Shown: positions 1-8,570, numbered from the stretch's first letter. The stretch is DNA of 23,738 nucleotides from PALSA-1355 sp035496575 (GCA_035496575.1 DATJEN010000270.1:1-23738); one strand, 5' to 3'. The notes: a model not told the origin generated them from the letters alone. Program-made: numbers and translations.

Positions 1-100
1 GAACGCAAGACTGAAATGAGCGCGCCGCATCGAAGGGCTCCCTGTAAGGCGTATTCAGAATCGAGGCGAGAGGGCGAACGTGGGTTAAGCTTGTCATGCC

Positions 101-114
101 GCAATCGCGATTGC
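101..114. promoter_or_regulatory. 14-bp perfect palindrome upstream of fructokinase gene
   Basis: GCAATCGCGATTGC is its own reverse complement over 14 bp. It lies in the 247-bp non-coding stretch before the ROK kinase, about 134 bp from its start. It could be an operator, but a single palindrome of this length can arise by chance. No convincing -10 hexamer was found nearby, and nothing else recognisable is in positions 1-247. Confidence 0.2.
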
Positions 115-247
115 AAGCAGCCGCGCATGGGCGTCGCGTAGGCGTTGGCCGATTGGTTCATAAGGCCCGACTTGCTTGACACCTTGTCGGAGCTAATTCC
201 ATCATTGGGCTGGTCATGAAGAGGTTTCGGGCCCACGGGATCGTGCC

Positions 248-1147
248 ATGAGCGGGTTATGGGGGGGAATCGAGGCGGGCGGGACCAAATTCGTCTGCGC
301 CATCGGCGCGGGGCCCGATGACATTCGAGCCCAGACGCGGATCGCCACGTCGTCCCCCCGCGAAACCATTGGCTATGCCATCGATTTTTTCGCCGAGCAA
401 GCCCAGCGAGCCGGAGCGATCGACGCCGTGGGGATTGCGTCGTTCGGCCCGGTGGATTTGAGACCCACCGCGAGTTCCTTTGGCTACATCACCTCCACGC
501 CGAAGGCCGGCTGGGCGAATACGGATTTCGCCGGCGCGGTCGGCCGGGCCCTGCAGGTTCCGGTTGGATTTGATACCGATGTCAATGCGGCGGCGCTGGG
601 CGAAGCGCGGTGGGGCGCCGGACGCGGCATTGATTCGCTTGTCTATATGACCATTGGGACGGGGATCGGCGGCGGTGGAGTTTTCGACGGCCGCTTGATG
701 CATGGCCTGATTCACCCCGAGATGGGGCACATGCGCATCCCGCACGACCGCGCGGGCGATCCCTATCCGGGTTGTTGCCCTTACCACGGCGATTGCTTTG
801 AGGGTCTGGCCTGCGGTCCAGCCATGGCCGAGCGGTGGGGGCAGCCAAGCGAAACTTTGCCGGCGGAACATCCGGCGTGGGTGCTGGAAGCGCGCTACCT
901 CGCCTTGGCGCTCGTGAACGTGATCTGCACGCTCTCGCCCGAACGGATCATCTTGGGCGGCGGAGTGATGGCCTCGGCGCATTTGTTTCCGCTCATCCGC
1001 GCTGAGGTTCAATCGCTATTGGCCGGCTATGTCCAGTCGCCAGCCATCATCGACAACATCGCCGATTACATCGTGCCGCCAGGGCTTGGCGACCGCTCGG
1101 GCGTCTTGGGGGCCATGGCGCTAGCCGAGCGGGCGGCCAAACGATGA
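248..1147 (+). CDS. ROK-family sugar kinase, probable fructokinase
   Basis: This 299-residue cytoplasmic protein probably phosphorylates fructose (or another hexose) with ATP. The N-terminal phosphate-binding loop reads GIEAGGTKF, the form with Glu in place of the usual first Asp that is typical of ScrK/YdhR-like ROK fructokinases. GFDTDVNAAALGE near residue 105 carries the catalytic Asp, and GTGIGGG follows near residue 137. The zinc-binding segment runs from HPEMGHM (near 157) through the Cys/His cluster CCPYHGDCFEG, characteristic of bacterial fructokinases. Length matches the family (about 290-300). The ATG at 248 has no strong Shine-Dalgarno sequence, but the protein starts exactly where the family starts. 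The next gene in the same direction is 92 bp downstream and functionally unrelated, so substrate cannot be refined from context. Confidence 0.92.
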   Translation: MSGLWGGIEAGGTKFVCAIGAGPDDIRAQTRIATSSPRETIGYAIDFFAEQAQRAGAIDAVGIASFGPVDLRPTASSFGYITSTPKAGWANTDFAGAVGRALQVPVGFDTDVNAAALGEARWGAGRGIDSLVYMTIGTGIGGGGVFDGRLMHGLIHPEMGHMRIPHDRAGDPYPGCCPYHGDCFEGLACGPAMAERWGQPSETLPAEHPAWVLEARYLALALVNVICTLSPERIILGGGVMASAHLFPLIRAEVQSLLAGYVQSPAIIDNIADYIVPPGLGDRSGVLGAMALAERAAKR

Positions 1148-1239
1148 TTGCCGGCGCATTCTGGCGGGGGTAACATAGGGCTCGGACTGCCCGACCTCCC
1201 GCCCAACCTCCCTCCTATTGGCAACATCGGGTAAACGCC

Positions 1240-2823
1240 ATGCACCAGCCTGGTCGTCATCGCCGCGGCTGTACCCCCAGCGAGCATCCGTACATTGGGC
1301 GGCGACAGCTATTAGAAGCCGGAGGGATGTCGCTGTTGGGCTTTGGGCTGGCCGACCTGTTGCGGCTGGAGGCCCACGCGCAAGCCGACCGTCCGTCACG
1401 AGCGACGGCAAAGTCGGTTGTGTTCATTTTTCAGTCCGGCGGTCCCTCGCAGCATGAAACGTGGGATCCCAAGCCGCTTGCGCCGACGGAGATCCGTGGC
1501 GATTACGGCACGACCGCCACGCGTACAGCCGGTTTTCATATCTGCGAGTATTTGCCGCAGTTGGCCCAGCGCACCGACCGCTATTCTGTTGTGCGGACGA
1601 TGCACCACACCGCCGGTCCGCAGTTTCGCAACGAGCACAGCGCGTCGATGTATATGGTGCAATGCGGGCGTTGCGAGCTGCCCCCAGGCGAGACGACGCA
1701 AAGCATTGCTGTGCCGCGCGCACGGCGGTTCGAGTGGCCTTCGATTGGTTCGGCCATTGCTTACGCCCTGCCCGGCGGCGGATCGCTGGGGTTGCCCAGC
1801 GTGGTCGAAATTCCTCGCGCCGGTGGCACTCCGCTGCCTGGATCGGGTCCGGGAATGCTCGGCAACCAGTTCGCGCGCTGGCGGGTTGATCTGGCGCCGG
1901 CTTGTCGCACGCCCGACGGCGGCGGATCGTGTCCGAATTGCTTCGCCCACGATCAACCCAACGACCCGGCGCGGGCAGCAGGCAAGCAGCCCGGCGCCTG
2001 GTGGGATAACTCGAGCTGCCGCGATGCAAGCTTTCATTTGCCGGACCTGGGGATTGCGAACAACATTTCGCTCGCGCAGTTGGAGAACCGCTCGGATTTG
2101 CTCAAGCAGCTCGACCGAGCGCGGCGCGGCCTGGAAACGCTCGCGGTCGCATCGACTGACAACCTGGCCACCGCGGCGCTCGATACCTATCGGCAGCGCG
2201 CCTGGGATCTCATCCTTGGCCAGCATGGGAAGCACAATCCGTTCGATCTAACGAACGAGCCGGAGCAAATTCGCAATCGGTATGGCCGCGAGGAATGGGG
2301 GCAGGCGTTTCTGGTCGCGCGGCGGCTCGTTGAGGCGGGCGTGCGCATGGTGCAGGTCAACTTGCGCGGGTGGGACACGCATCAGAACGCTTTCCGCGAT
2401 TTGAAGGGGTACCTGCTGCCATCGATCGATCGCACGTTGAGCGGCTTTCTGGATGACCTCGCGGCCAGCGGGCTGCTCGATGAGACGCTGGTCGTGATGT
2501 GCGGTGAGATGGGACGCACCCCGCGCATCTCGCCCATCAGCACGACCGGGAAAAACACCGCCGGCGAGCCCTTCACGCCGGGCCGCCATCACTGGGGCGA
2601 CGTGTTCCCATGTTTCTTCGCGGGCGGGGGCGTGCAGCCGGGCCGCGTAATTGGTCAGAGCGACCGGCATGCCGGGCTGCCGGTGAGCGAAGCCTACACT
2701 CCCGCCGACCTGGCCGCCACGATCTTTCATTGCCTGGGCATCGATCGCGAGCAGGAGTTTTTCGACGCGGAGCACCGGCCCTACCGCGTCTATCAGGGCG
2801 AGCCGATCGCAGCGCTGCTTTGA
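1240..2823 (+). CDS. DUF1501 protein with twin-arginine signal
   Basis: A 527-residue protein of the DUF1501 family, which is abundant in planctomycetes and belongs to the alkaline phosphatase/sulfatase-like fold; no enzymatic activity is firmly established. Residues 20-50 hold a Tat-type signal: the RR pair at 21-22 in GRRQLLEAGG, a hydrophobic stretch around LLGFGLADLL, then AHAQA, which suggests export. The mature part begins with the family signature FQSGGPSQHETWDPKP. Near the C-terminus are VVMCGEMGRTPR, then HHWGDVFPCFFAGGG and an RVIGQSD block, all conserved in DUF1501. The start ATG lacks a clear ribosome-binding site. In planctomycetes DUF1501 genes often pair with DUF1549/DUF1553 cytochrome-like genes, but none is adjacent here. 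The gene ends 17 bp from a convergent small gene. Confidence 0.9.
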   Translation: MHQPGRHRRGCTPSEHPYIGRRQLLEAGGMSLLGFGLADLLRLEAHAQADRPSRATAKSVVFIFQSGGPSQHETWDPKPLAPTEIRGDYGTTATRTAGFHICEYLPQLAQRTDRYSVVRTMHHTAGPQFRNEHSASMYMVQCGRCELPPGETTQSIAVPRARRFEWPSIGSAIAYALPGGGSLGLPSVVEIPRAGGTPLPGSGPGMLGNQFARWRVDLAPACRTPDGGGSCPNCFAHDQPNDPARAAGKQPGAWWDNSSCRDASFHLPDLGIANNISLAQLENRSDLLKQLDRARRGLETLAVASTDNLATAALDTYRQRAWDLILGQHGKHNPFDLTNEPEQIRNRYGREEWGQAFLVARRLVEAGVRMVQVNLRGWDTHQNAFRDLKGYLLPSIDRTLSGFLDDLAASGLLDETLVVMCGEMGRTPRISPISTTGKNTAGEPFTPGRHHWGDVFPCFFAGGGVQPGRVIGQSDRHAGLPVSEAYTPADLAATIFHCLGIDREQEFFDAEHRPYRVYQGEPIAALL

Positions 2824-2840
2824 AGAGCCTCTGCAAGCTG

Positions 2841-3098
2841 TCAGCGGATCTTGAGCTCGCCGTTAGCTTGGATCTCGATCGCATTGCCATCCTTCATCAG
2901 CTTGTCGAGATGCTCGATTGTTTGCTTCGTGACCCTGAAGCGCGGCGGAGCGCCGACGACTCCACCCTTCGTGGGCTGGGACTCAAACCTCAGCTCCTTA
3001 AGCGCGGCGGAAACGAGTGCCTCGTTTTGCGTGATCAGGTTCGCACCGAGTGAAGCCGTGATGAGACCGATCAGAAGAATCATGGCGACGCGCTTCAT
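2841..3098 (-). CDS. Small exported protein of unknown function
   Basis: An 85-residue protein that I do not recognise. The start is well supported: AGGAGG sits 6 nt before the ATG at 3098. Residues 1-20 (MKRVAMILLIGLITASLGAN) form a signal peptide or a single N-terminal membrane anchor. The remaining 65 or so residues are charged and soluble, with a Gly/Pro-containing middle (TKGGVVGAPPRF) and a helix-like segment TIEHLDKLMKDG before a short beta-like end. It has no Cys pair or catalytic motif. It lies 21 bp downstream of the aldehyde dehydrogenase stop in the same direction, so it is probably the last gene of the saccharopine-pathway operon. Whether its function is linked to lysine breakdown is unknown. 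Confidence 0.7.
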   Translation of the reverse strand: MKRVAMILLIGLITASLGANLITQNEALVSAALKELRFESQPTKGGVVGAPPRFRVTKQTIEHLDKLMKDGNAIEIQANGELKIR

Positions 3099-3119
3099 GT
3101 CTTACCTCCTGTTTTTGCA

Positions 3120-4658
3120 CTACACGGCGAACTTGATGCCTTGCGCCAGTGGCAGGTCGGACGAATAGTTGATCGTATTGGTGGCTCGGCGCATGTAGTT
3201 TTTCCACGCGTCTGAACCGGATTCCCGTCCGCCGCCGGTATCTTTCTCGCCGCCGAAGGCGCCGCCGATTTCTGCGCCGCTTGTGCCCAGGTTCACGTTG
3301 GCGATCCCGCAATCGGACCCGGCCGGAGAGCAGAACAGCTCGGCTTCGCGCATGTCTTGCGTAAAGATCGCGGACGACAAACCCTGCGGCACGCCATTCT
3401 GGATGCCGATTGCTTCCTCGAGCGTGTCGTAGCGGATCAAGTACAGAATGGGAGCGAATGTTTCTTGCTGAACGATCGGAGCACCCGCGTCGATCTCGAC
3501 AATGGCGGGCCGGACGTAGATTCCGCCGGACGGAACCCCGCTCGCGACCCGGCCGCCGCCGTGGATGCGGCCGCCTTGCTCGCGCGCCAACGCTAACGCG
3601 CGGTCCATCGCCTCCGCGGCTTGTTCGCTGATGATTGGGCCTACGAGTGTCGCCACATCGAAGGGGTCGCCGATCGGCAGCCGTTTGTAAACGGCCAATA
3701 GCCGCTCGAGAAGTGCATCAGCCAGGGAGCGATGTGCGATTAATCGACGCAAGCTCGTGCAGCGCTGGCCACAAGTGCCGGCGGCCGCGAACACGATGGC
3801 CCGCAGCGCAAGCTCGAGATCGGCGCTTGGCGCCACGATCGCGGCATTATTCCCACCCAGCTCGAGCAAGCTGCGACCCAGCCGCGCAGCAACCACCTGG
3901 GCCACCGAGCGGCCCATGGCCGTCGATCCTGTAGCGGAGAGGAGTGGAACATGCGGCGAAGCTGCCAGCGTTTGCCCCACCTCGGTTCCCGCGCCGATAA
4001 CCAGGTTGAGCGTGCCTTGCGGCACGAAGCCCAGCTCGCGCGCAATGGTGGAAGCGATCTGGTGGCAGGCCATGGCCGAAAGAGGCGTTTTTTCCGAGGG
4101 CTTCCAAATCACCGTGTCGCCGCACACCAGCGCGAGCATCGCATTCCACGCCCACACGGCAACCGGAAAATTAAACGCGGTGATCACGCCGACGGGCCCC
4201 AGTGGGTGCCACTGTTCGGCCAGGCGATGCCCAGGCCGCTCGCTGGCGATCGTGAGGCCATAGAGCTGACGGCTGAGGCCGACCGCGAAGTCGCAGACGT
4301 CAATCATTTCCTGCACTTCGCCGAGCGCCTCAGCCAGGATCTTGCCGCTCTCGAGCGTCACGAGGGCGGCCAGGTCGGGCTTCACCTCGCGCAATCGCTC
4401 GCCAATGCGGCGTACGAGCTCACCCCGTTTGGGCGCAGGCACGTTGCGCCAGGCGAGAAAAGCCCGCTGGGCCGACGCGATGGCGCGCTCGGTGTCCGTT
4501 TTTGCAGCGGCGGCGAACCGTGCGAGCTGCGCGCCATCGATCGGCGAACGCACGACGAGCTCGCCGGCGGTGCCAGCCGACCATGAGTCGCCGCACGCGA
4601 CGGCGACAGGGTTGCTGAGGCTGAAGGAAGCCAACAGCGCGTCAGACCGGCTCTTCAT
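3120..4658 (-). CDS. ALDH7-family aminoadipate-semialdehyde dehydrogenase
   Basis: Oxidises L-2-aminoadipate-6-semialdehyde to L-2-aminoadipate with NAD(P)+, the last step of the saccharopine route of lysine breakdown. At 512 residues it has the length of antiquitin (ALDH7). Catalytic residues are visible: Asn163 (AFNFPVAVWAWN), Glu266 (LLELGGN) and Cys300 (GTCGQRCTS). ALDH7 signatures include SERPGHRLAEQW, TSGAEIGGAFGGEK, GGGRESGSDAWKNYMRR and the C-terminal NYSSDLPLAQGIKF. The reading frame opens 24 nt earlier, but the ATG at 4658 has GGAGG 6 nt upstream and is preferred. That start overlaps the end of the saccharopine dehydrogenase gene by 17 bp, indicating translational coupling. ALDH7 members can also act on other aldehydes such as betaine aldehyde, but the neighbour argues for aminoadipate semialdehyde. 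Confidence 0.93.
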   Translation of the reverse strand: MKSRSDALLASFSLSNPVAVACGDSWSAGTAGELVVRSPIDGAQLARFAAAAKTDTERAIASAQRAFLAWRNVPAPKRGELVRRIGERLREVKPDLAALVTLESGKILAEALGEVQEMIDVCDFAVGLSRQLYGLTIASERPGHRLAEQWHPLGPVGVITAFNFPVAVWAWNAMLALVCGDTVIWKPSEKTPLSAMACHQIASTIARELGFVPQGTLNLVIGAGTEVGQTLAASPHVPLLSATGSTAMGRSVAQVVAARLGRSLLELGGNNAAIVAPSADLELALRAIVFAAAGTCGQRCTSLRRLIAHRSLADALLERLLAVYKRLPIGDPFDVATLVGPIISEQAAEAMDRALALAREQGGRIHGGGRVASGVPSGGIYVRPAIVEIDAGAPIVQQETFAPILYLIRYDTLEEAIGIQNGVPQGLSSAIFTQDMREAELFCSPAGSDCGIANVNLGTSGAEIGGAFGGEKDTGGGRESGSDAWKNYMRRATNTINYSSDLPLAQGIKFAV

Positions 4659-5790
4659 GGCCCGCCTCCGCGAAGTCGCCAATCCCGATCACACGGCTGT
4701 AGATATTCGAGCCGCGATAGTAGCGTCCGAATCGATTATCGAGGAACAAATCCAACGAGACTTGCTCTTGCCGCACGAGCCCCGGGCCCGGCAGCCGGCC
4801 ATGGCAGTGCAAGTCGACAACGGCGCACAGTCCGGCGGCGGTCGTAATCTGGATGGCGCTCCACGGCTCACCGTCGATCGTCTGGCCGTAGATCTTGCGC
4901 GCGTCGCTCATCTGCACCAACGTACCGTTGCGCTGGCCAGAGGCGGTGCAAAAGATCACGACGACATCCTGATACGTGACCGGGATAGCGTTTTCCAGAA
5001 TGTCTTTGAGCATTCCGCGCCGCTGCCCCAGTCGCAGCTCCTGAACCAAGAACGCCATGTAGTCGCGATGGCCCTGGTAGCGGATCGTCTTGTAGTTAAG
5101 CTCGCGGACGCGGCCGGCCAGCGTGTCGCATAGCGTGCCCAATCCGCCCGATGTGTTGAAAGCCTCGTACCGCATTCCGTCGAGCGAGAATTGTTCGATG
5201 CCCTCCAGCGGCAGCAGGTACGTGCGCTGACCTTCGTGAATCGCCTCGCAGGGATTGCAGTATTCGTTGATCAAACCGTCGGTCGACCAGGTCAAGTTGT
5301 ACATCAGCGCGTTCGAAGGAAACTGCGGCAGCGCTCCCACGCGCATGTAGACGGTATCGAGGGAGTCGAAGGCCTCCGTGAGCCGGCTTGCCACAATCGA
5401 AACGAAGCCGGGCGCGAGGCCGCACTGCGGCATGAAGATCTGATCGGGGGCGGCCGAGTCGGCGATCTCCTTGACGCGTGCCGTGGTTGCAATGTCTTCA
5501 GTCAAGTCGAAGTAGCTCGCGCCGGACTTGAGTGCTGCTTGGGCAACAAGCGCGTTGTGACGATAGCTGAGCGCGGAGATGACAACTCGCCGGCCGTCCA
5601 TGGCGGAGGCAATTTGGGCAGGGTCATCCGCATCGACTTGCACGGTCTTGATGTCGAGCTTGGCCCGCAACCGGTCGAGCGGAGCGATATCGGCATCGCC
5701 CACCAGAACATCGTAGTCGCCGCTGGTGGCCAACAGATGTGCGATCATGCGGCCGATTTTGCCGGCGCCGAGCAACAAGACTGTGTACAT
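4642..5790 (-). CDS. Saccharopine dehydrogenase family protein
   Basis: A 382-residue NAD(P)-dependent enzyme that probably cleaves saccharopine to glutamate and aminoadipate semialdehyde, the substrate of the ALDH7 encoded next. The N-terminus is a Rossmann fold with GAGKIG at residues 8-13. SYRHNALVAQAALKSGASYFDLTED (roughly 95-119) and GLAPGFVSIVASRL (near 148) are hallmarks of the saccharopine dehydrogenase / Lys9-like fold, and length fits the single-domain bacterial type. The ATG at 5790 is preceded by GGGAG at a spacing of about 7 nt. It is the first gene of a three-gene minus-strand operon. Some family members act on carboxynorspermidine or other imines, so the substrate assignment leans on the ALDH7 partner. 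Confidence 0.88.
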   Translation of the reverse strand: MYTVLLLGAGKIGRMIAHLLATSGDYDVLVGDADIAPLDRLRAKLDIKTVQVDADDPAQIASAMDGRRVVISALSYRHNALVAQAALKSGASYFDLTEDIATTARVKEIADSAAPDQIFMPQCGLAPGFVSIVASRLTEAFDSLDTVYMRVGALPQFPSNALMYNLTWSTDGLINEYCNPCEAIHEGQRTYLLPLEGIEQFSLDGMRYEAFNTSGGLGTLCDTLAGRVRELNYKTIRYQGHRDYMAFLVQELRLGQRRGMLKDILENAIPVTYQDVVVIFCTASGQRNGTLVQMSDARKIYGQTIDGEPWSAIQITTAAGLCAVVDLHCHGRLPGPGLVRQEQVSLDLFLDNRFGRYYRGSNIYSRVIGIGDFAEAGHEEPV

Positions 5791-5888
5791 ATTTCAACTC
5801 CCGCCTTGGCAACGCGAGGTGTCGCGCGCGGCTACCGCGATTAGCGCGATCCACCCCGCCGCGGGCCGGATGTGCGCGCTTTCAGTTA

Positions 5889-5894
5889 ATTATA
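5889..5894 (-). promoter_or_regulatory. Possible -10 element for lysine-catabolism operon
   Basis: The minus strand reads a perfect TATAAT here, about 100 bp upstream of the saccharopine dehydrogenase start. No good -35 hexamer lies 16-19 bp further upstream, so this is only a weak candidate. The 190-bp divergent gap must also hold the promoter of the hydrolase gene on the plus strand. Confidence 0.25.
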
Positions 5895-5980
5895 CGTCAC
5901 CAAGCGCGGACCGGGTTCGACAAGGACCTGGATCTCTGTTGGGCCATTTGGGCGATTGTGTCAGAATGGGAGGCCAGTGG

Positions 5981-7048
5981 ATGCACCATCCCACAGCCAT
6001 TGGGTTGAGCATGTTTTCGACTAAAGTTCGAGCCCTATATCTGGCCGCGATCGTCGCGAGTTTTCTCTCGCTGACTGTTGGATCTGTGCGTGCCGAGGAA
6101 TTAGCTGGCATTCGGCGCGGAACGGCGCGTTTTGAGCCGGCGCCCAACGAATCCGAGTTGCCGGCGCGGTTTCGCCTTCCAGCACATGCGTTTGACTATG
6201 CACAGGAATCAGTGGCACACCCTGGCGCGGTCATGCGCGTTTCAAAGGTCACGTTCCCCTCGCCTGTGACAACGCCGCATCCCGCGAACAACACGGTGCA
6301 CTGCGAATTCTTCTGCCCCACCGCGGCCGGCAAGAAGCCCGGCGTGATCGTGCTGCACATCCTGGGCGGCGACTTCGATTTGGCCCGCGTGTTTTGCCGT
6401 GCCCTGGCGAGCAAGGGGGTTGCCGCGTTGTTTTTGAAGATGCCCTACTATGGCGAGCGGCGCGAGCCAGGCTCGCCAGCCCGCATGATCTCGCTGGAGC
6501 CGGAAGAAACGGTGCGCGGCATGACGCAGGCGGTGCTCGACATTCGCCAGGCCAGAAGCTGGCTCGCCGGCGACGAAGAAATCGATCCCCAGCGCTTGGG
6601 AATCATGGGCATCAGCCTGGGCGGGATCACCGCCGCACTGACGGCCGGCATCGAACCGCGATTCCAAAACGTTTGCCTGCTGTTGGCTGGCGGAGACATG
6701 GGCGAGGTGGCCTGGAATTCGAAAGAGCTTGCCCCGCTACGCGAGCATTGGACCGCCCAAGGCCATACGCGCGAACAGTTGGTCGAGGCCCTCAAGGTGA
6801 TTGACCCGGTGACGTATGCCCGCTCGGCGCCGGGACGCCGCGTGCTGATGCTCAATGCCAGCCGCGACGAGGTGGTTCCGCCGGCCTGTACGCTCGCCTT
6901 ATGGCGTGCCTTTGGAAAGCCCGAAATCGTGTGGTGGGACGCGGGGCACTACTCGGCTGCGCGCTACCTGGGCAGCGGGATGCTGCGGGTGGTGAACTTT
7001 TTTGCCGACGATCCGCAGCACGAGGACTCGAAACCCGAGCGCCCCTAG
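5981..7048 (+). CDS. Exported alpha/beta hydrolase (dienelactone hydrolase-like)
   Basis: A 355-residue serine hydrolase, probably periplasmic. The ATG at 5981 is chosen because GGGAGG sits 7 nt upstream. It gives a signal peptide with hydrophobic core ALYLAAIVASFLSL and likely cleavage after SVRA. A second in-frame ATG at 6011 gives the same mature protein. The frame is open about 250 bp further upstream, but that part overlaps the divergent saccharopine dehydrogenase and is non-coding in appearance. The catalytic triad is visible: nucleophile Ser in GISLGG, Asp in NASRDEVVPP, His in DAGHYSA. The oxyanion-side strand reads GVIVLHILGGDFD. Substrate is unknown; planctomycetes encode many such acyl-ester hydrolases, often in polysaccharide degradation. 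The stop is 3 bp from the convergent ATPase gene. Confidence 0.85.
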   Translation: MHHPTAIGLSMFSTKVRALYLAAIVASFLSLTVGSVRAEELAGIRRGTARFEPAPNESELPARFRLPAHAFDYAQESVAHPGAVMRVSKVTFPSPVTTPHPANNTVHCEFFCPTAAGKKPGVIVLHILGGDFDLARVFCRALASKGVAALFLKMPYYGERREPGSPARMISLEPEETVRGMTQAVLDIRQARSWLAGDEEIDPQRLGIMGISLGGITAALTAGIEPRFQNVCLLLAGGDMGEVAWNSKELAPLREHWTAQGHTREQLVEALKVIDPVTYARSAPGRRVLMLNASRDEVVPPACTLALWRAFGKPEIVWWDAGHYSAARYLGSGMLRVVNFFADDPQHEDSKPERP

Positions 7049-7051
7049 CGC

Positions 7052-8533
7052 TCACATCACGGCGAAATAATTCTCGACCGCGAAGTCCATCCCGTCGTTC
7101 GACATGACGAGCGGGGTATTCTCGTACAAGCACATGTTGCGGATCTGCATGAGCAGGTCGCGCGGTTGGCAACAGCGCATGCGACGTTCAATCGGGCGAT
7201 AGTGGGTTTCGAACAAGTAATCGACCGCCTTGTCGTTGTATTGAAAGCCCAGCTTGGGCGCCATCATCTTGAATAAATTGCGGAACTCGTCTTCGCTCGG
7301 GTCGCTGACCTCGATTTTGTAGGGAATACGCCGCAAGAAAGCGTCATCCACCAGATCTTTGGGTTCGAGGTTGGTCGAAAAGATCACCAACTGATCGAAC
7401 GGCACCTCGATTTTCTTTCCGTTGGCCAGGTTCAAATAGTCGTGGCGCTTTTCGAGCGGCACGATCCAGCGGTTCAAGAGCTCGTCGGTGCTCATCCGCT
7501 GCCGGCCGAAGTCGTCGATCACCAGCGTGCCGCAGTTGCTCTTAAGCTGAATCGGCGCTTCGCTGATCCCCGTGGTGGGGTTGAACGCGACCTCCAGGTT
7601 GGCCATCGTCAACTCGCCGCCCACCACGACCGTGGGGCGGCGGATGCGTAGCCAGCGCTTATCGACGCCGCTGACTTCGAGCAGGCCGTCGCCGGCCTCC
7701 AAGGGGGCCTCTTCGTGCGCGTTGGGATCGTAGAGGCGGATAATCTCGCCTTCCACGGCAAGCGCCCGCGGAATCCAAATGAATTGGCCGAAAGCTTTCG
7801 TCACGCGTTCGGCAATGCTTGTCTTGCCATTGCCCGGCGCGCCGAACAGAAACAAGCCGCGGCCGGAGTTGATGGCGGGTCCCAAGCGCCGCAGCATGTG
7901 CTGATTGATCAGCAAATCCTCGAAAGCGCGCTTCAAGTCAGTCACCGTCGGATGCTGGTTGGTGAGTGACTGCTTCTTGACGGCTGCAATGTAGTCCTTA
8001 AGCGCGACTGGCGCCGCGCCAAAATAGGTGCTTTGCACGACCAGGCGGCGGGCCCGCTCTCGTCCCAAGTCGGTCAGCGCATAGAGGTAGTCGTTCATGG
8101 TCGCCGAACCCTTGTGAACTACCAACTGGTCCTTTCTCATGACGCCCAGCAGGCCGTCGATTAGAAGGAAGGGCAGCTTCACCTGGTCGGCCACTGTGCG
8201 GCCCGTCGAATCGCCGCGCGAGAACATAGATTTCAGCACCAGGCCTTCGACGACGCTGGGCGAGAGATCGGCCTCTTCAAAGGACTTTGGTTCCCGTGGC
8301 GTGAACTCCTCTACGGCTTCGATTGCCGCAACGGACACCGCTTCAGGCGGCGGGGCCGTGATCTCGCGGATGCGGTCCAGAATCTGGTTCAGCTTCCCGC
8401 CCCCGGCAGCATTCTCTTGCGGCCGATCGCCTTCCGCTTGCGCGGGTTCGCTGGGCGCAACTGATTTGGGCGTGAGGCCGGGGGTTCGGATCATAGCTGT
8501 GGGATCTTCGTTCGCTGTTTCAAGCATGCTCAT
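7052..8533 (-). CDS. AAA+ ATPase with N-terminal winged-helix-like domain
   Basis: A 493-residue cytoplasmic AAA+ protein of unassigned role. Order of parts: a low-complexity Pro/Ala/Glu-rich tail (1-80); a winged-helix-like module (about 85-165, ending YALTDLGRERARRLV); then the AAA+ core with Walker A GAPGNGKTS (231-239), Walker B TLVIDDF (336-342), sensor 1 FSTNLEP (385-391), an arginine-finger candidate in FLRRIPY (399-405) and a sensor-2-like Arg in QPRDL (456-460). The insertion between Walker A and B (about 260-330) is longer than in minimal AAA+ modules. The start codon lacks a strong ribosome-binding site; a second ATG lies two codons later. The gene is divergent from acnA and convergent with the hydrolase, so context gives no function. 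It resembles an uncharacterised type common in planctomycetes. Confidence 0.82.
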   Translation of the reverse strand: MSMLETANEDPTAMIRTPGLTPKSVAPSEPAQAEGDRPQENAAGGGKLNQILDRIREITAPPPEAVSVAAIEAVEEFTPREPKSFEEADLSPSVVEGLVLKSMFSRGDSTGRTVADQVKLPFLLIDGLLGVMRKDQLVVHKGSATMNDYLYALTDLGRERARRLVVQSTYFGAAPVALKDYIAAVKKQSLTNQHPTVTDLKRAFEDLLINQHMLRRLGPAINSGRGLFLFGAPGNGKTSIAERVTKAFGQFIWIPRALAVEGEIIRLYDPNAHEEAPLEAGDGLLEVSGVDKRWLRIRRPTVVVGGELTMANLEVAFNPTTGISEAPIQLKSNCGTLVIDDFGRQRMSTDELLNRWIVPLEKRHDYLNLANGKKIEVPFDQLVIFSTNLEPKDLVDDAFLRRIPYKIEVSDPSEDEFRNLFKMMAPKLGFQYNDKAVDYLFETHYRPIERRMRCCQPRDLLMQIRNMCLYENTPLVMSNDGMDFAVENYFAVM

Positions 8534-8570
8534 CGATTCAATGCCCCGCTGACTGAGCGATTCTGGCCAG

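Noticed and set aside
176..181. TTGACA as -35 of the fructokinase gene
   Set aside because: No -10-like hexamer occurs 16-19 bp downstream.
257..1012. Long minus-strand frame opposite the fructokinase gene
   Set aside because: It is an antisense shadow of a firmly identified gene, rich in Arg/Gly/His as GC-rich antisense frames are. Similar frames opposite DUF1501, acnA and the M16 genes were dropped for the same reason.
5726..5980. N-terminal extension of the alpha/beta hydrolase
   Set aside because: It overlaps the divergent saccharopine dehydrogenase start and would bury the signal peptide; GGGAGG supports 5981.
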